Positions 19,025 through 27,824 of a stretch of 64,000 nucleotides of DNA are shown here, in pieces; the first letter of the stretch is position 1, and each line of letters starts with the position of its first letter. The notes under the pieces were generated by a model. That model ran no database searches, was not told the origin of the DNA, and worked only from the letters and a program-made list of their open reading frames with translations. The stretch comes from Oligoflexia bacterium (GTDB taxonomy: Bacteria > Bdellovibrionota_G > JALEGL01). Location: positions 62,001-126,000 of the forward strand of contig DAOLES010000005.1 in the NCBI GenBank assembly GCA_035326705.1, written 5' to 3'. Made by a program: the position numbers and the translations under genes.

Positions 19025-19501
19025 ATGTACTATTTATCAAAACAAAGAAATAAAAATGTTGTATTGGCTTATGAAAAATATATGGGCTATATTGAAAGTC
19101 AGCAAGATTTATTCTCAAAAAACATTTTAAAGCTTATTCAATCTGATTGGTATTATAACCCAAATGAACCAAAGTGTCCGCATGATGCTTGGCTGGAAAA
19201 CTTATTCATATCTGAAAAATCTTATGGAGACAGAAATGAAAAGAGTGCGACCTCAATTTCTATAACCCTCCTTAATGCCTATCATAATGCAACAATTACA
19301 TTCGAATATGAAAATGTGATTTCTTATAATTTGAGTTTTTTAAAAAATAAACATGCCCGACAAGATTGGTTGTATGATGAATTTAGAGTCTCTGAAAATA
19401 AAAAAATCCTACATGAAATTGAGTGGTCTGGATTTAAAACTTTATCTACATGGACTATTGAAGCAGAAGACATACATTATAAATTTGATGAAATAAAGTA
19501 G
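19025..19501 (+). CDS. Hypothetical protein (small, acidic, cytosolic)
   Basis: This 158-residue protein has no signal peptide or membrane segment. Aromatic-rich beta-like strands (ATITFEYENVISYNLSFL and TWTIEAEDIHYKFDEI) and the DWYDE-like spacing resemble small orphan proteins found near polymorphic toxin or immunity loci, but no toxin gene is adjacent. The base composition is more AT-rich than its neighbours. Function unknown. Confidence 0.55.
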   Translation: MYYLSKQRNKNVVLAYEKYMGYIESQQDLFSKNILKLIQSDWYYNPNEPKCPHDAWLENLFISEKSYGDRNEKSATSISITLLNAYHNATITFEYENVISYNLSFLKNKHARQDWLYDEFRVSENKKILHEIEWSGFKTLSTWTIEAEDIHYKFDEIK

Positions 19502-19530
19502 TTCTTAAGTAAAAAAATATCTCTTAAACG

Positions 19531-20214
19531 CTAAGATAAATTAATTTTTTTAGTGTTGTTGTCCGATATCTTCTTTTTTATACTCTCAACTTTTTTGTAT
19601 GTTTTGGGTAAATCAAACATCTTAGGTTGAATATTTTTTTCCTTTAAATCTTGAAGCTTTAGCTTTGACAGAGTTTTTCCATCAACTGTTGCTTGATATT
19701 CAAGTGGAAAGCCTTCAATGTCTTTTAAATAATAAGACTGTTTTTGCCCAAGCTGTTTAAAACTATCCATAAACTTTTGATACTTCTTATACAGCTCTTC
19801 ACTGACACACACGGTTTCAACATAATCTTTTTTTATTTTACCAAACACCTCACATGAAAATCCGGCAATGGTTTTGGTTTCATTGCTAGGCTTGTATTTT
19901 TTTTCATGAGATTTTGTTTTTAGTTTTGGGTATTTAAATTGTACATAGGTTTTGCTGTTTTCAAATAACATGTAACTTTTTTTATTTTTAGCATCAACAA
20001 TATGAACAATTTTTTCTAAATCCTCTTGACCATTATTTAAAGCAATCTCCATTCTCATTTTTTCATCATCATAAAAAGTAGTAATTTCACCAAAAAGAGT
20101 GCTTGTTTCATCTACTGCCAGCAAAGCATAGCTTGCGTAAACTCCTTTTGCATAAACTAATTTTGCACTTACCATAAATGTAAACAATACTAATGAAGAT
20201 AAAAATTTTAACAT
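19531..20214 (-). CDS. Secreted DUF4412-like protein (paralogue)
   Basis: This 227-residue secreted protein shares the motifs of the 16595-17353 product in the same order: KGVYASYALL after the signal peptide, KTYVQFKYPK, ETKTIAGFSCEVFGK, TVCVSEELYKKYQKF, LKDIEGFPLEYQ, and MFDLPKTYKKV. The two are therefore tandem-family paralogues, separated by three unrelated genes. It lacks the Met/Lys-rich tail and ends in a Lys/Asn-rich stretch instead. Function unknown. Confidence 0.72.
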   Translation of the reverse strand: MLKFLSSLVLFTFMVSAKLVYAKGVYASYALLAVDETSTLFGEITTFYDDEKMRMEIALNNGQEDLEKIVHIVDAKNKKSYMLFENSKTYVQFKYPKLKTKSHEKKYKPSNETKTIAGFSCEVFGKIKKDYVETVCVSEELYKKYQKFMDSFKQLGQKQSYYLKDIEGFPLEYQATVDGKTLSKLKLQDLKEKNIQPKMFDLPKTYKKVESIKKKISDNNTKKINLS

Positions 20215-20269
20215 ACCGTTTCTCCGTTATTCTAATAACCTAAAGGATTAGATAATTAATGTTAACAAC

Positions 20270-20446
20270 TTATGAAATTATTTTTTTTGTTGCTTTGTAA
20301 GCCAACACTGAAAATGTAATAAATAAGATGAGAAAAACAAAGAAAAGAAACTTGGCAATTCCTGCTGATGCAGCAGCAATACCGGTAAAACCAAATAATG
20401 CTGCAATCAAAGATACAATAAAGAAAAAAATAGCCAATTTCAACAT
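20270..20446 (-). CDS. DUF1328 family small membrane protein (YtjA-like)
   Basis: This 58-residue frame reads [19 protein letters not shown] then [19 protein letters not shown], followed by a Lys-rich end. That is the DUF1328/YtjA pattern of two short membrane helices around a GFTGIA...AGIAK centre. A strong AAGGAGT lies seven bases upstream of the ATG at 20446. A different reading frame on the same strand (20262-20453) gives a nonsense Cys/Tyr-rich peptide and is rejected. Function of the family is unknown; it is often stress-induced. Confidence 0.85.
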   Translation of the reverse strand: MLKLAIFFFIVSLIAALFGFTGIAAASAGIAKFLFFVFLILFITFSVLAYKATKKIIS

Positions 20447-20768
20447 AAGTCACTCCTTGTTATTTTTTTTAAAATTAGCTTTAAAAGTAAAGTTTGCCTA
20501 CTAACTTTAGTAAGCAATCTATTTGTATTTTTACGTTGTTTTTAACAATAGGCTGTTTTAATACTTAATAGTAAAGTACTTACCCATGAAAAAAATACAT
20601 AAAAACCCACTTAAAAAATAGAAGATGCAGTAGATACAACGATTTACCAAAATTAAAAAAACTTTTAAAAAAATCAATATTAGAATTTAAAAACCCCATA
20701 ATACATGTGAATTTATTCTTTCTTTTTCCTTTGCCTCAGGATTAAATTTTGGATAGGTGTTGAAATAT
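20447..20768. other. Intergenic gap without a gene
   Basis: About 320 bases between DUF1328 and the OPT transporter show no coding frame of convincing composition. The only structure seen is a short imperfect hairpin with TTGCcTACT/AGTAaGCAA arms around 20495-20516. The gap presumably holds the divergent promoters. Confidence 0.5.
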
Positions 20769-22685
20769 ATGAATAAAGATTTTAAACCCCATATACCCGC
20801 GCAACAAAATCCACCTGAATTTACAGTTAAAGCTGTTTTGGTTGGTTGTGTAGCCGGGTGTCTTTTTGGTGCTGCCAATGCTTACCTCGGTCTGCGTGTT
20901 GGCTTAACCATCAGCACCTCTATCCCTATTGCCGTTATTGCCGTCTTGGCTTTTTTTGCCTTACCTCCTTTTGGTAAGCTGGCTTCCATTTTAGAAACCA
21001 ACATTGCCCAAACTGTTGGTTCAGCCTCATCGTCTCTGGCTTCTGGTCTTATTTTTACCGTACCAGCTTTATTTCTTTGGCAACAAAATCCAACGCTTGG
21101 GCAAATTGTCTTGGTGTCTGTCAGTGGGGGAATCTTAGGTATTTTATTTATGATTCCATTGCGTCGGACGCTGATTCGTGATGAGCATGAAACCTTACCT
21201 TATCCAGAAGGCACTGCCTGTGCTAAAGTAATGATAGCCGCTGAAAAAGGGGGCAATCATGCGATGCCTGTTTTTAAGGGTATTTTAATTGGTGGCTTTT
21301 TAAAATTTGTTTTATCTTGGGCTAAGGTCATTAAGGATGATTTTCATATCAACTTACCGTTTATCCCCAAAGCTCAGTTTGGTTTGGAGTTTAGCCCCGC
21401 ACTTTTGGGTGTGGGTTTTATTTTAGGTTTGCGCATTGCCACTGTCATGGTTGCAGGATCTGCCTTGGCTTGGTTTGTAATTATCCCAGCAATTGCCATT
21501 TGGGGGCAAAATCAAACCGCTCCTCTTTATCCTGAAACAATAGCACTGATTACAGATATGTCCCCTGGTCAGATTTGGACCCGCTATGTACGCTACATTG
21601 GTGCTGGCGCCGTGGCTTTTGGTGGCTTACTCTCTCTGTTAAAAACCTTACCCACTATTTTTTCAAGTTTTCGCCAGGGCATTGCTGACTTTAAAAACCG
21701 AGTTCCAAAACCAGATGAAACCCAGATTTCTAGACATGAAAGAGACCTAAGCCTAAAAACTTCCCTCATTATTATGGCTATAATTATTGCTTTGCTGATC
21801 ATTGCCCCCACCGGATTGACTTATTTACCTGGTTTTGGCGCAAAAATAGTCAGTGTAATTTTGGCTGTGGTTTTTGCGTTCTTTTTTGTCACTGTATCCA
21901 GTAGAATTGTGGGTATGGTAGGCGTTTCATCTAACCCAACCTCAGGCATGACCATAGCCACCCTAATTGCAACCTGTGGTATATTTTACATGCTCAATTG
22001 GATGGGCAGTTTGGCCATGGCCCAAGCTTTAATTATTGGCACCTTGGTGGCAACCGCAGCTTCCATTGCTGGAGATACTTCACAAGATTTAAAAAGTGGT
22101 TTTTTGCTAGGATCAACGCCCAAGTTTCAACAAATAGGTGAAATTTTAGGTGTGGTCACCTCAGTGACCTTTGTCTGTTTTTCTTTGTACGCCCTGGCCA
22201 AAACCTATGGTTTTGGTACACAAGAACTCCCTGCACCCCAAGCCATGCTCATGAAAGTGGTAATTGAAGGGATTTTATCAACTGAACACTCTTTGCCATG
22301 GTCACTGGTAGCTATAGGTGCTGGGATTGCTGCCATTGCAGCTTTGTTTAGATTACCCGTCTTAGCGTTTGCAGTGGGAGTTTACTTGCCATTGTCTTCC
22401 ATGTTTCCTATTTTTATGGGCGGATTGATTCGCTACTGGGTTGAAAAGCGTAAATCCAGTGAAAATGGTATTTTACTTTGCTCAGGTTTTGTCGGCGGCG
22501 AAGGTTTATTTGGTGTAGGTATTGCTTTTTATGCGCTACTGACCAGCTCCAAACCACAAGGCTGGGGCAGTCAATGGGCAGGAGCTTTAGAATCATGGCT
22601 CCCACTCATCTGTATGCTTGCATTAAGCTTTTTTGTTGGGTATTTTTCTGTTAAAGGCAAACAAAACAACAATTCAAACGCATAG
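20769..22685 (+). CDS. OPT-family oligopeptide/metal-chelate transporter
   Basis: This protein of about 638 residues has many membrane helices. It shows the OPT signature near its start (AVLVGCVAGCLFGAANAYLGLRVGLTIS) and internal GETLP-like DEHETLPYPEGTACAKV (about residues 138-155). Bacterial OPT proteins import oligopeptides or siderophore and metal complexes across the inner membrane. I start at ATG 20769; GTG 20757 is in frame and sits next to a GGATAGG, so four extra residues are possible. It appears monocistronic. Confidence 0.9.
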   Translation: MNKDFKPHIPAQQNPPEFTVKAVLVGCVAGCLFGAANAYLGLRVGLTISTSIPIAVIAVLAFFALPPFGKLASILETNIAQTVGSASSSLASGLIFTVPALFLWQQNPTLGQIVLVSVSGGILGILFMIPLRRTLIRDEHETLPYPEGTACAKVMIAAEKGGNHAMPVFKGILIGGFLKFVLSWAKVIKDDFHINLPFIPKAQFGLEFSPALLGVGFILGLRIATVMVAGSALAWFVIIPAIAIWGQNQTAPLYPETIALITDMSPGQIWTRYVRYIGAGAVAFGGLLSLLKTLPTIFSSFRQGIADFKNRVPKPDETQISRHERDLSLKTSLIIMAIIIALLIIAPTGLTYLPGFGAKIVSVILAVVFAFFFVTVSSRIVGMVGVSSNPTSGMTIATLIATCGIFYMLNWMGSLAMAQALIIGTLVATAASIAGDTSQDLKSGFLLGSTPKFQQIGEILGVVTSVTFVCFSLYALAKTYGFGTQELPAPQAMLMKVVIEGILSTEHSLPWSLVAIGAGIAAIAALFRLPVLAFAVGVYLPLSSMFPIFMGGLIRYWVEKRKSSENGILLCSGFVGGEGLFGVGIAFYALLTSSKPQGWGSQWAGALESWLPLICMLALSFFVGYFSVKGKQNNNSNA

Positions 22686-22747
22686 ATAGTATGAAACGTC
22701 TGTTTCTTCTTAATTGATTTAATAATTTTTTATTATTAGGAGCCTAC

Positions 22748-22768
22748 CGTGTGTTTAAAAAACACACG
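22748..22768. repeat. Hairpin downstream of the OPT gene
   Basis: Perfect 9-bp arms CGTGTGTTT and AAACACACG are separated by AAA. It is 63 bases after the OPT stop. There is no T-tract, so it may be a transcript 3'-end hairpin but is not a standard terminator. Confidence 0.4.
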
Positions 22769-22876
22769 ATGTAGTGTTCCGTATTTTTATTACCAATAGT
22801 GTTTGTGTATCACTACAAAACCGACTTTTTTTTCAAATAGCTTGCCATTTTAAAATATTTACTCAAAAATAAAGCC

Positions 22877-23488
22877 ATGAAAAAATATATACTTTACCTA
22901 AACACATTAATCATAACCCTATTTTTAAGCGCTTGCGGTAATTCTAAATCAGAATTTCCCTCAACCACCAGCTTAAACTCTGATCAACAGGATGCCATTG
23001 CACAATTATTAATTGTAGCCAGTGTCTTCCCTACAGAAAACTACCTTCCTATTGGTTTACAAGAACCTGTTGACGAAACAATTGATTGTGACGTGAGTGG
23101 TACTTTTTCTGCCAAAGGTAACGTTGATTTTGAAGAAGATGAACAGAATCAAGAGTTTAATGGAACATTTACTTTAAATGAAGTTGTCTTCACTGATTGT
23201 GTTACCACTACTGCAAACGATGAAGAAATAACCATTAATGGTAGCCTTGAAGTGGTAACAGACCTTGTATTGGACAATTTCAATGATGGAGAGGACGGCA
23301 TTTTAACTGGAAGCTTTGACTCTACTTATGAAGGTTCTCTTGAAGTCAGTGGTGATGAACTAGAAGATGGAACTTGTGGTATTAATATGGAAGGAAAATC
23401 ACTTTTAGCAGAGTTTTTCATTGTTGGTGAATTATCTGGCAATTTATGCGGCAGCAATTACGATAAAGTTGTTCCTTTGATTTTTTAA
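22877..23488 (+). CDS. Predicted lipoprotein, acidic
   Basis: This 203-residue protein has a signal peptide with lipobox LSACG (Cys about 20). The mature protein is strongly acidic, with repeated short beta-like strands (DVSGTFSAKGNVDF, NGTFTLNEVVFTDC, GILTGSFDSTYEGSLEVSG), giving a beta-sandwich look. Four cysteines in the mature part could form disulfides. No family recognised. It is followed by a gap holding a coding remnant. Confidence 0.65.
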   Translation: MKKYILYLNTLIITLFLSACGNSKSEFPSTTSLNSDQQDAIAQLLIVASVFPTENYLPIGLQEPVDETIDCDVSGTFSAKGNVDFEEDEQNQEFNGTFTLNEVVFTDCVTTTANDEEITINGSLEVVTDLVLDNFNDGEDGILTGSFDSTYEGSLEVSGDELEDGTCGINMEGKSLLAEFFIVGELSGNLCGSNYDKVVPLIF

Positions 23489-23612
23489 TTAAAAACACTA
23501 TTTTATAATCTTGGGAGATGCACACGATATATTTTGACAGGTAATTTTGTAACAAAACATTGTGTGTCCCACAACAATATATTTTATTGATTGAACTAGA
23601 TTTTCTCAATAG

Positions 23613-23840
23613 CAAGTTTTAGATAAAAATAACAAGTATATTACTCAAGGGGCGTTTGTTCCGTGTGATGAAAACTCTAATCCCCTTGTTATTGATCTTA
23701 CCATTATGATCCCTTTACAAAAAAATAATCCAGCTAAAGTTGATATAAAATTGGGGAGATTAATAGAAATTAATGGTGAAGAACATGGTATAAAAGCTGA
23801 TCCTATTATTTTGAGCTCTAAAGATATGATCGCTTTTTAA
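23613..23840 (+). pseudogene. Coding-like fragment without a start codon
   Basis: A 75-codon frame opens after a TAG at 23610 and ends at TAA 23838. It has protein-like composition (ITQGAFVPCDENSNPLVIDL, then KVDIKLGRLIEINGEEHGIK). No ATG occurs before 23707 and no ribosome binding site is visible. It reads as the C-terminal remnant of a gene whose 5' part is gone or frameshifted. Identity unknown. Confidence 0.4.
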
Positions 23841-23875
23841 ATCTTAGCAAACTAACCAAGAACGTTGTATTTTAT

Positions 23876-24517
23876 CTATTGATTTGCCCATTGTGCTTGC
23901 TCACAATAGTAGTCTGGATTTTGTTTTAAAAAAAATTCTAACCTCTCTTTTAAATCTTTTGGTGTTGAAAAAAGTTCTTCCTCTAGTGAAATGTTTAGCT
24001 CTTCTTGTAAAAACTCTAAAACACTGTGTGTACAGTTATGACTAAAACCATTGAATTTTTCTGACTTGTTCTTAAAGTCTACTACACATAAATTGTATGC
24101 AGATTCTTTTAATGTAAAAGACGTAACCGCAACTTCTTGTTCAACATAATAGTTCATGTTGTGTTCATAACTGGTAAATTTACCCTCTTCAGTGATAATT
24201 GAACCCCCGCCATATTTTGGAAAAAAGCTGATGTAATCTTGATTGCCATTTTCATATTTTAAAAGTAAAGCAGAATGCCCCATGATAGAACGCTCGTAAT
24301 TGGAACCAGGCGCATGATCAAAATTTCTGTGTGCAGCAACCGTATTCACAGAACCTTTTTCACCTTTATAAATCAAGGCTCCTTTGGACCATGTAATTAA
24401 GTGTCCACAGGCCTTAGACAAGCCTTTTTGTACGATAAGATCTTCACGTTTTACATAGTGCGTTTGCGCCAACAACGTACAAGATAATGTCAATACCCCT
24501 ACAGTAAACCATTTCAT
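23876..24517 (-). CDS. Secreted protein, possibly papain-like/NlpC-type fold
   Basis: The protein of about 213 residues starts with a signal peptide (MKWFTVGVLTLSCTLLAQ). Two motifs stand out: IMGHSALLLKYENGNQDYISFFPK and FSHNCTHSVLEFL. A GH...L strand followed later by an N-C-(S/T) helix start is the arrangement seen in several papain-like hydrolase families, with His and Cys as candidate catalytic residues. This is a weak structural guess, not a family match. ATG 24517 is chosen over a TTG at 24535. Confidence 0.55.
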   Translation of the reverse strand: MKWFTVGVLTLSCTLLAQTHYVKREDLIVQKGLSKACGHLITWSKGALIYKGEKGSVNTVAAHRNFDHAPGSNYERSIMGHSALLLKYENGNQDYISFFPKYGGGSIITEEGKFTSYEHNMNYYVEQEVAVTSFTLKESAYNLCVVDFKNKSEKFNGFSHNCTHSVLEFLQEELNISLEEELFSTPKDLKERLEFFLKQNPDYYCEQAQWANQ

Positions 24518-24556
24518 GAAGGTAGGATAACACAAACATCGGCATCTATAGTTTTT

Positions 24557-24584
24557 ATAATTTTAATTTTTTTATTAAAATTAT
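24557..24584. repeat. AT-only inverted repeat
   Basis: Arms ATAATTTTAAT and ATTAAAATTAT (11 bp, perfect) are separated by six T. It lies between two minus-strand genes and may be a weak terminator of the upstream one. The composition makes chance plausible. Confidence 0.35.
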
Positions 24585-24849
24585 TTATAGTTTGTTGCTC
24601 AATGAACAGGCGTTCAGATGTGGAACTCATGCTATATTCTTAATTTAGATGTATCTAATCAAATAGAGAAATACATTGTATAACGCAACTGATCAATCAT
24701 GTCTGGAATAAACACATAATATTTCTTCAAACTACAATGCAAAATAATGTTTTTAATACGGTTACAAACAGTTTAAAAAATACAGTGAGTGAAACTTACT
24801 TGGTTATCTAAATCATCTACCGCATCTACCAAAAATAACCCATTGATTT

Positions 24850-25512
24850 TTAAATCACTGACTCGCGTTCTAAAGATGAATATGTTGGATGACCTTGTTT
24901 GATAAATAATTCAAGCAATTTAAGGCGTGCGTCGTTGTCCCCAGATGCTAAAAAATCTAACTCTTTGCGTGTTAAGAGTTTTACATTAACAATACTGATC
25001 GTCTCATTTGGAAGTTTAAGAGACCTTGGGACTTCTCCCTGCAAGCCAACAAACACACCCACTCGACCTTCTGAGTTTTTAAACTGTTCAGGAACCTTAA
25101 CATCGTGCAATTCACTGCTGATATACTCAAAATGTTTAATTTTGTTTATTAGATTTCCTTCCATAGCGGCCCATTGACTGGCTTGAAAAATCAAATCAAA
25201 CTGCCAACTTTTTATACTGTCAAACTCATCAGGTGATTCAATAAAAAACTCTAAACCAAACCCGTTAAAGGCTGAGACTTTTGGATTGGTATCCATATCT
25301 TCATAGGGGTCACTGAGCCCGTCACTAGCAAGAATTGTAGTTTTTTCTCTTTTAATGATTCGCCAACTTTGGCGAAAGCTAGGCCACTGTGGTCCACCTT
25401 GAAAACTTGGATTAATAATAGGTGTTAAAAAGTCTTGTTCTAGCTCACCCACTTTATTCCAAAACTCACCTCTTAGATTGATTGCTTGATTCAAACTCTC
25501 TTCATGATTCAT
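24850..25512 (-). CDS. Suppressor-of-fused-like (SUFU) domain protein, tentative
   Basis: This 220-residue cytosolic protein contains TTILASDGLSDPYED, NGFGLEFFIESPDE and FVGLQGEVPRSLKLP. The order resembles bacterial SUFU-domain proteins, which have a TDGLS-type segment followed by a G-ELxF strand; these are often immunity proteins or orphan genes. The last residues (ERESVI) may not be native. In another frame, 24773-24869 continues with coding-like sequence (RVSDLKINGLFLVDAVDDL), so a frameshift near the 3' end is possible. Function unknown. Confidence 0.45.
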   Translation of the reverse strand: MNHEESLNQAINLRGEFWNKVGELEQDFLTPIINPSFQGGPQWPSFRQSWRIIKREKTTILASDGLSDPYEDMDTNPKVSAFNGFGLEFFIESPDEFDSIKSWQFDLIFQASQWAAMEGNLINKIKHFEYISSELHDVKVPEQFKNSEGRVGVFVGLQGEVPRSLKLPNETISIVNVKLLTRKELDFLASGDNDARLKLLELFIKQGHPTYSSLERESVI

Positions 25513-25594
25513 ATCTATAATATAGTATGTTGCGGTTGATTGATTTACAAATGTTTTTTAAAGTTAAAATAAAAAATATGTCACAGGAATCCAC

Positions 25595-26218
25595 TTAATT
25601 CATATCTGCATTGGGCTGCCATTTGATATCAATATGATTTGCTTGCGACTGAACCTTACCTATCCAGGCACAAATATTTGCATAAGGCTCTAAATCAAAA
25701 CCTCCTTGCTCAGCAACATGCGTATAGGCAAATAAAGCAATATCAGCAATTGTCAAACGATTGGCTACAAAGTAAGACTGTGTTTCCAAATGCCTATCCA
25801 TCAGTTTTAATGCTCTTTTACCTTTTTCTTTTAGTTTAGGTAATTCTTCATAGCGCTCATGCCCCTGAGGCAAATGCCGCATGATATAACGTGATACAGC
25901 AATATAGGGCTCATGTTCATACTGCTCAAAAAATAACCACTCCATAATTTTTCCTTGCTCGTATGTATCGTCAGAAAAGTACGTTGTGTTTTGCGCAAGG
26001 TAATACAAAATTGCATTGGATTCAGCTAGACGCTTGCCATTATCTAACTCTATGACAGGAATTTTACCGTTGGCATTGATCTTAAGATACTCTTTTGATT
26101 TTGTTTCGCCACCATCAATGTCAACCCCATACCACTGATAAGGTTTTTTTAAATGCGATAACAATAGTCTTATTTTATAGCCATTGCCCGAGTCCATGTA
26201 GTCATACAATTTGAGCAT
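25595..26218 (-). CDS. Glutathione S-transferase family protein
   Basis: This 207-residue protein has a thioredoxin-fold N domain (MLKLYDYMDSGNGYKIRLLLSHL, then NGKIPVIELDNGKRLAESNAILYYLA). The cis-Pro and ESNAI glutathione-binding motif are present. An all-helical C domain contains RLTIADIALFAYTH, the N-capping box of GSTs. The N-terminal Ser in DSGNGYK could activate glutathione. It is a soluble detoxification or redox enzyme of unknown substrate. Single-gene unit. Confidence 0.9.
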   Translation of the reverse strand: MLKLYDYMDSGNGYKIRLLLSHLKKPYQWYGVDIDGGETKSKEYLKINANGKIPVIELDNGKRLAESNAILYYLAQNTTYFSDDTYEQGKIMEWLFFEQYEHEPYIAVSRYIMRHLPQGHERYEELPKLKEKGKRALKLMDRHLETQSYFVANRLTIADIALFAYTHVAEQGGFDLEPYANICAWIGKVQSQANHIDIKWQPNADMN

Positions 26219-26347
26219 CCTTCAAACGCTATGCAAACTAAGAACAAAATGCAAGAAAATGTATTAAAAAACAAGGTCTAGCTTTTACTAGATCATAAAA
26301 CTAAGAGAAATTTGTTGCATCTCTAATAAAAATGTATCAGATACTCT

Positions 26348-27331
26348 TTATAGCTTAGGAGCAAGCACCATATACCATAAATCTTCTGGATGATTCATTT
26401 CAAAATTTTTATTCAATACCTCATAGTTGCTTAAATTTTTGTTATCTTCCATATTAATCACCCACACTGGAACCAAGGTCAAATGCTTTGAAGTATTTAA
26501 TGTAAGAGCTCTTGATATGTACTCTCTATAAAGATTATTTTGAACTGAAAAGTCGTACAGGGAATGCACCTCTTTAAAATTCTTACCTTCTAAAAAGTGA
26601 ATATGCTCTTTATGTGCATCCGATGTTTTAAATGTTTTTAATTCTGCATCATTTTTTTTTGATAAAACTAAAATATTTTTAGAAAGTGCGTTGTATTGTT
26701 CTGAGGTTGATTCAAGCTGGGTTAACATGTAAACATAAATTGATGCTAAAAAGTCATCTATTGTGCTTTTAGGAATAATACTTTCATAAAAACTTTTTTC
26801 ATAAGACACATCAATTGCATCTGCATGCTCTGCTTCATCAAATACAACTCCTTTTTCAAAATGAATTTGTTGCAGACTGGTATCTGCTTGGTGCAAAAAA
26901 AACACAAAACTTTGTTCCACACCAGCTCCAAGTCGAGCTCCAGGGAGACTCAAAAATCTGCCCGCTACCCTACCACCAGAGCTTTGCATATTAAGTGGAA
27001 ACTGTACAATAGGATATTTTATATTTTCTAAATTTAAAATATCATCTGTTGTATTATCTTCAGCCAGTTTAAGCGTGGAAAGAATGATTCTATCTCCTGC
27101 TTTTTCCAAGCATAATTGTGAAGAAGATTGTAAAATATCATCCTCTAAAGATCTTACAAGATGGTGACACCCCATGGGTATAAGCAACGATTTAACATAA
27201 GCTTTTTTAGAATAATTAGGATCTTGAAAACGAAGTTGCTTAGGCTTGATATGGTTCTGACCAAAACCATAAAATGAAACAGATAAAACCAATGCAGTAC
27301 ATGCACGCTTACAAAAACTTAATTGAACCAT
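26348..27331 (-). CDS. Secreted protein of unknown function
   Basis: This 327-residue protein starts with a signal peptide (about 1-24, ending FYGFGQ) and has a good GGGAG eight bases before the ATG. The mature protein is mixed alpha/beta with two early Cys (MGCHH and QLCLE). A G-rich loop SSGGRVAGRFLSLPGARLGAG sits around 117-137. I do not recognise the family. Confidence 0.6.
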   Translation of the reverse strand: MVQLSFCKRACTALVLSVSFYGFGQNHIKPKQLRFQDPNYSKKAYVKSLLIPMGCHHLVRSLEDDILQSSSQLCLEKAGDRIILSTLKLAEDNTTDDILNLENIKYPIVQFPLNMQSSGGRVAGRFLSLPGARLGAGVEQSFVFFLHQADTSLQQIHFEKGVVFDEAEHADAIDVSYEKSFYESIIPKSTIDDFLASIYVYMLTQLESTSEQYNALSKNILVLSKKNDAELKTFKTSDAHKEHIHFLEGKNFKEVHSLYDFSVQNNLYREYISRALTLNTSKHLTLVPVWVINMEDNKNLSNYEVLNKNFEMNHPEDLWYMVLAPKL

Positions 27332-27572
27332 GTAAACACTCCCTTTCTCTGGAAACTATCTATAAAAATGCTGCAATGCAAGTTAAAATATGAGATCGAC
27401 TTTGTTTTCTTAATTTAAAAAAATCAAAGGGTGAATTATGTACTTTTTATAAAAAGTATTGATTTATATTAGAAATAAACAGTGTACCCTAAAATTTTCC
27501 AAGTTTATGGAAAAAACCCACGCAATTAAAATAATACTATTAACACAGTGTTTCACTGATTTTTATGAATTT

Positions 27573-27719
27573 TTAAACACGATCAGATCTAATGTAAATC
27601 TCTATAAATTCGCCAATTTTTTGTTCATTATTGTAATCATCTTTGCGCATACAAATTTGACCCAATTCATTGTTAATTTCAAAGACAGCACAAGTAACTT
27701 CTGTCGCATCATCAAAAAA
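27573..27719 (-). pseudogene. Short coding-like remnant
   Basis: In the roughly 490-base gap between 27331 and 27825, a 48-codon minus-strand frame reads DDATEVTCAVFEINNELG then QICMRKDDYNNEQKIGEF before a stop. It begins right after an in-frame TAG and has no usable start. The composition is protein-like, unlike the opposite-strand frame, so it is probably a gene fragment. Identity unknown. Confidence 0.35.
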
Positions 27720-27824
27720 CTAAAAAAGAGAAAAGCTGCCTAACCCAATAAGTTGCTCCTAAAAATCCTAAAATAACTAATTATTTTTTTTGCCAAATCA
27801 TGTTTTAATCTGTATCTGAGGCCG

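Noticed and set aside
20262..20453. 63-codon minus-strand frame over the DUF1328 locus
   Set aside because: It gives a Cys/Tyr-rich nonsense peptide. The overlapping frame has a strong ribosome binding site and a clear DUF1328 pattern.
27459..27743. 94-codon plus-strand frame in the LysM upstream gap
   Set aside because: TTG start, no ribosome binding site and poor composition. It is antisense to a better remnant.
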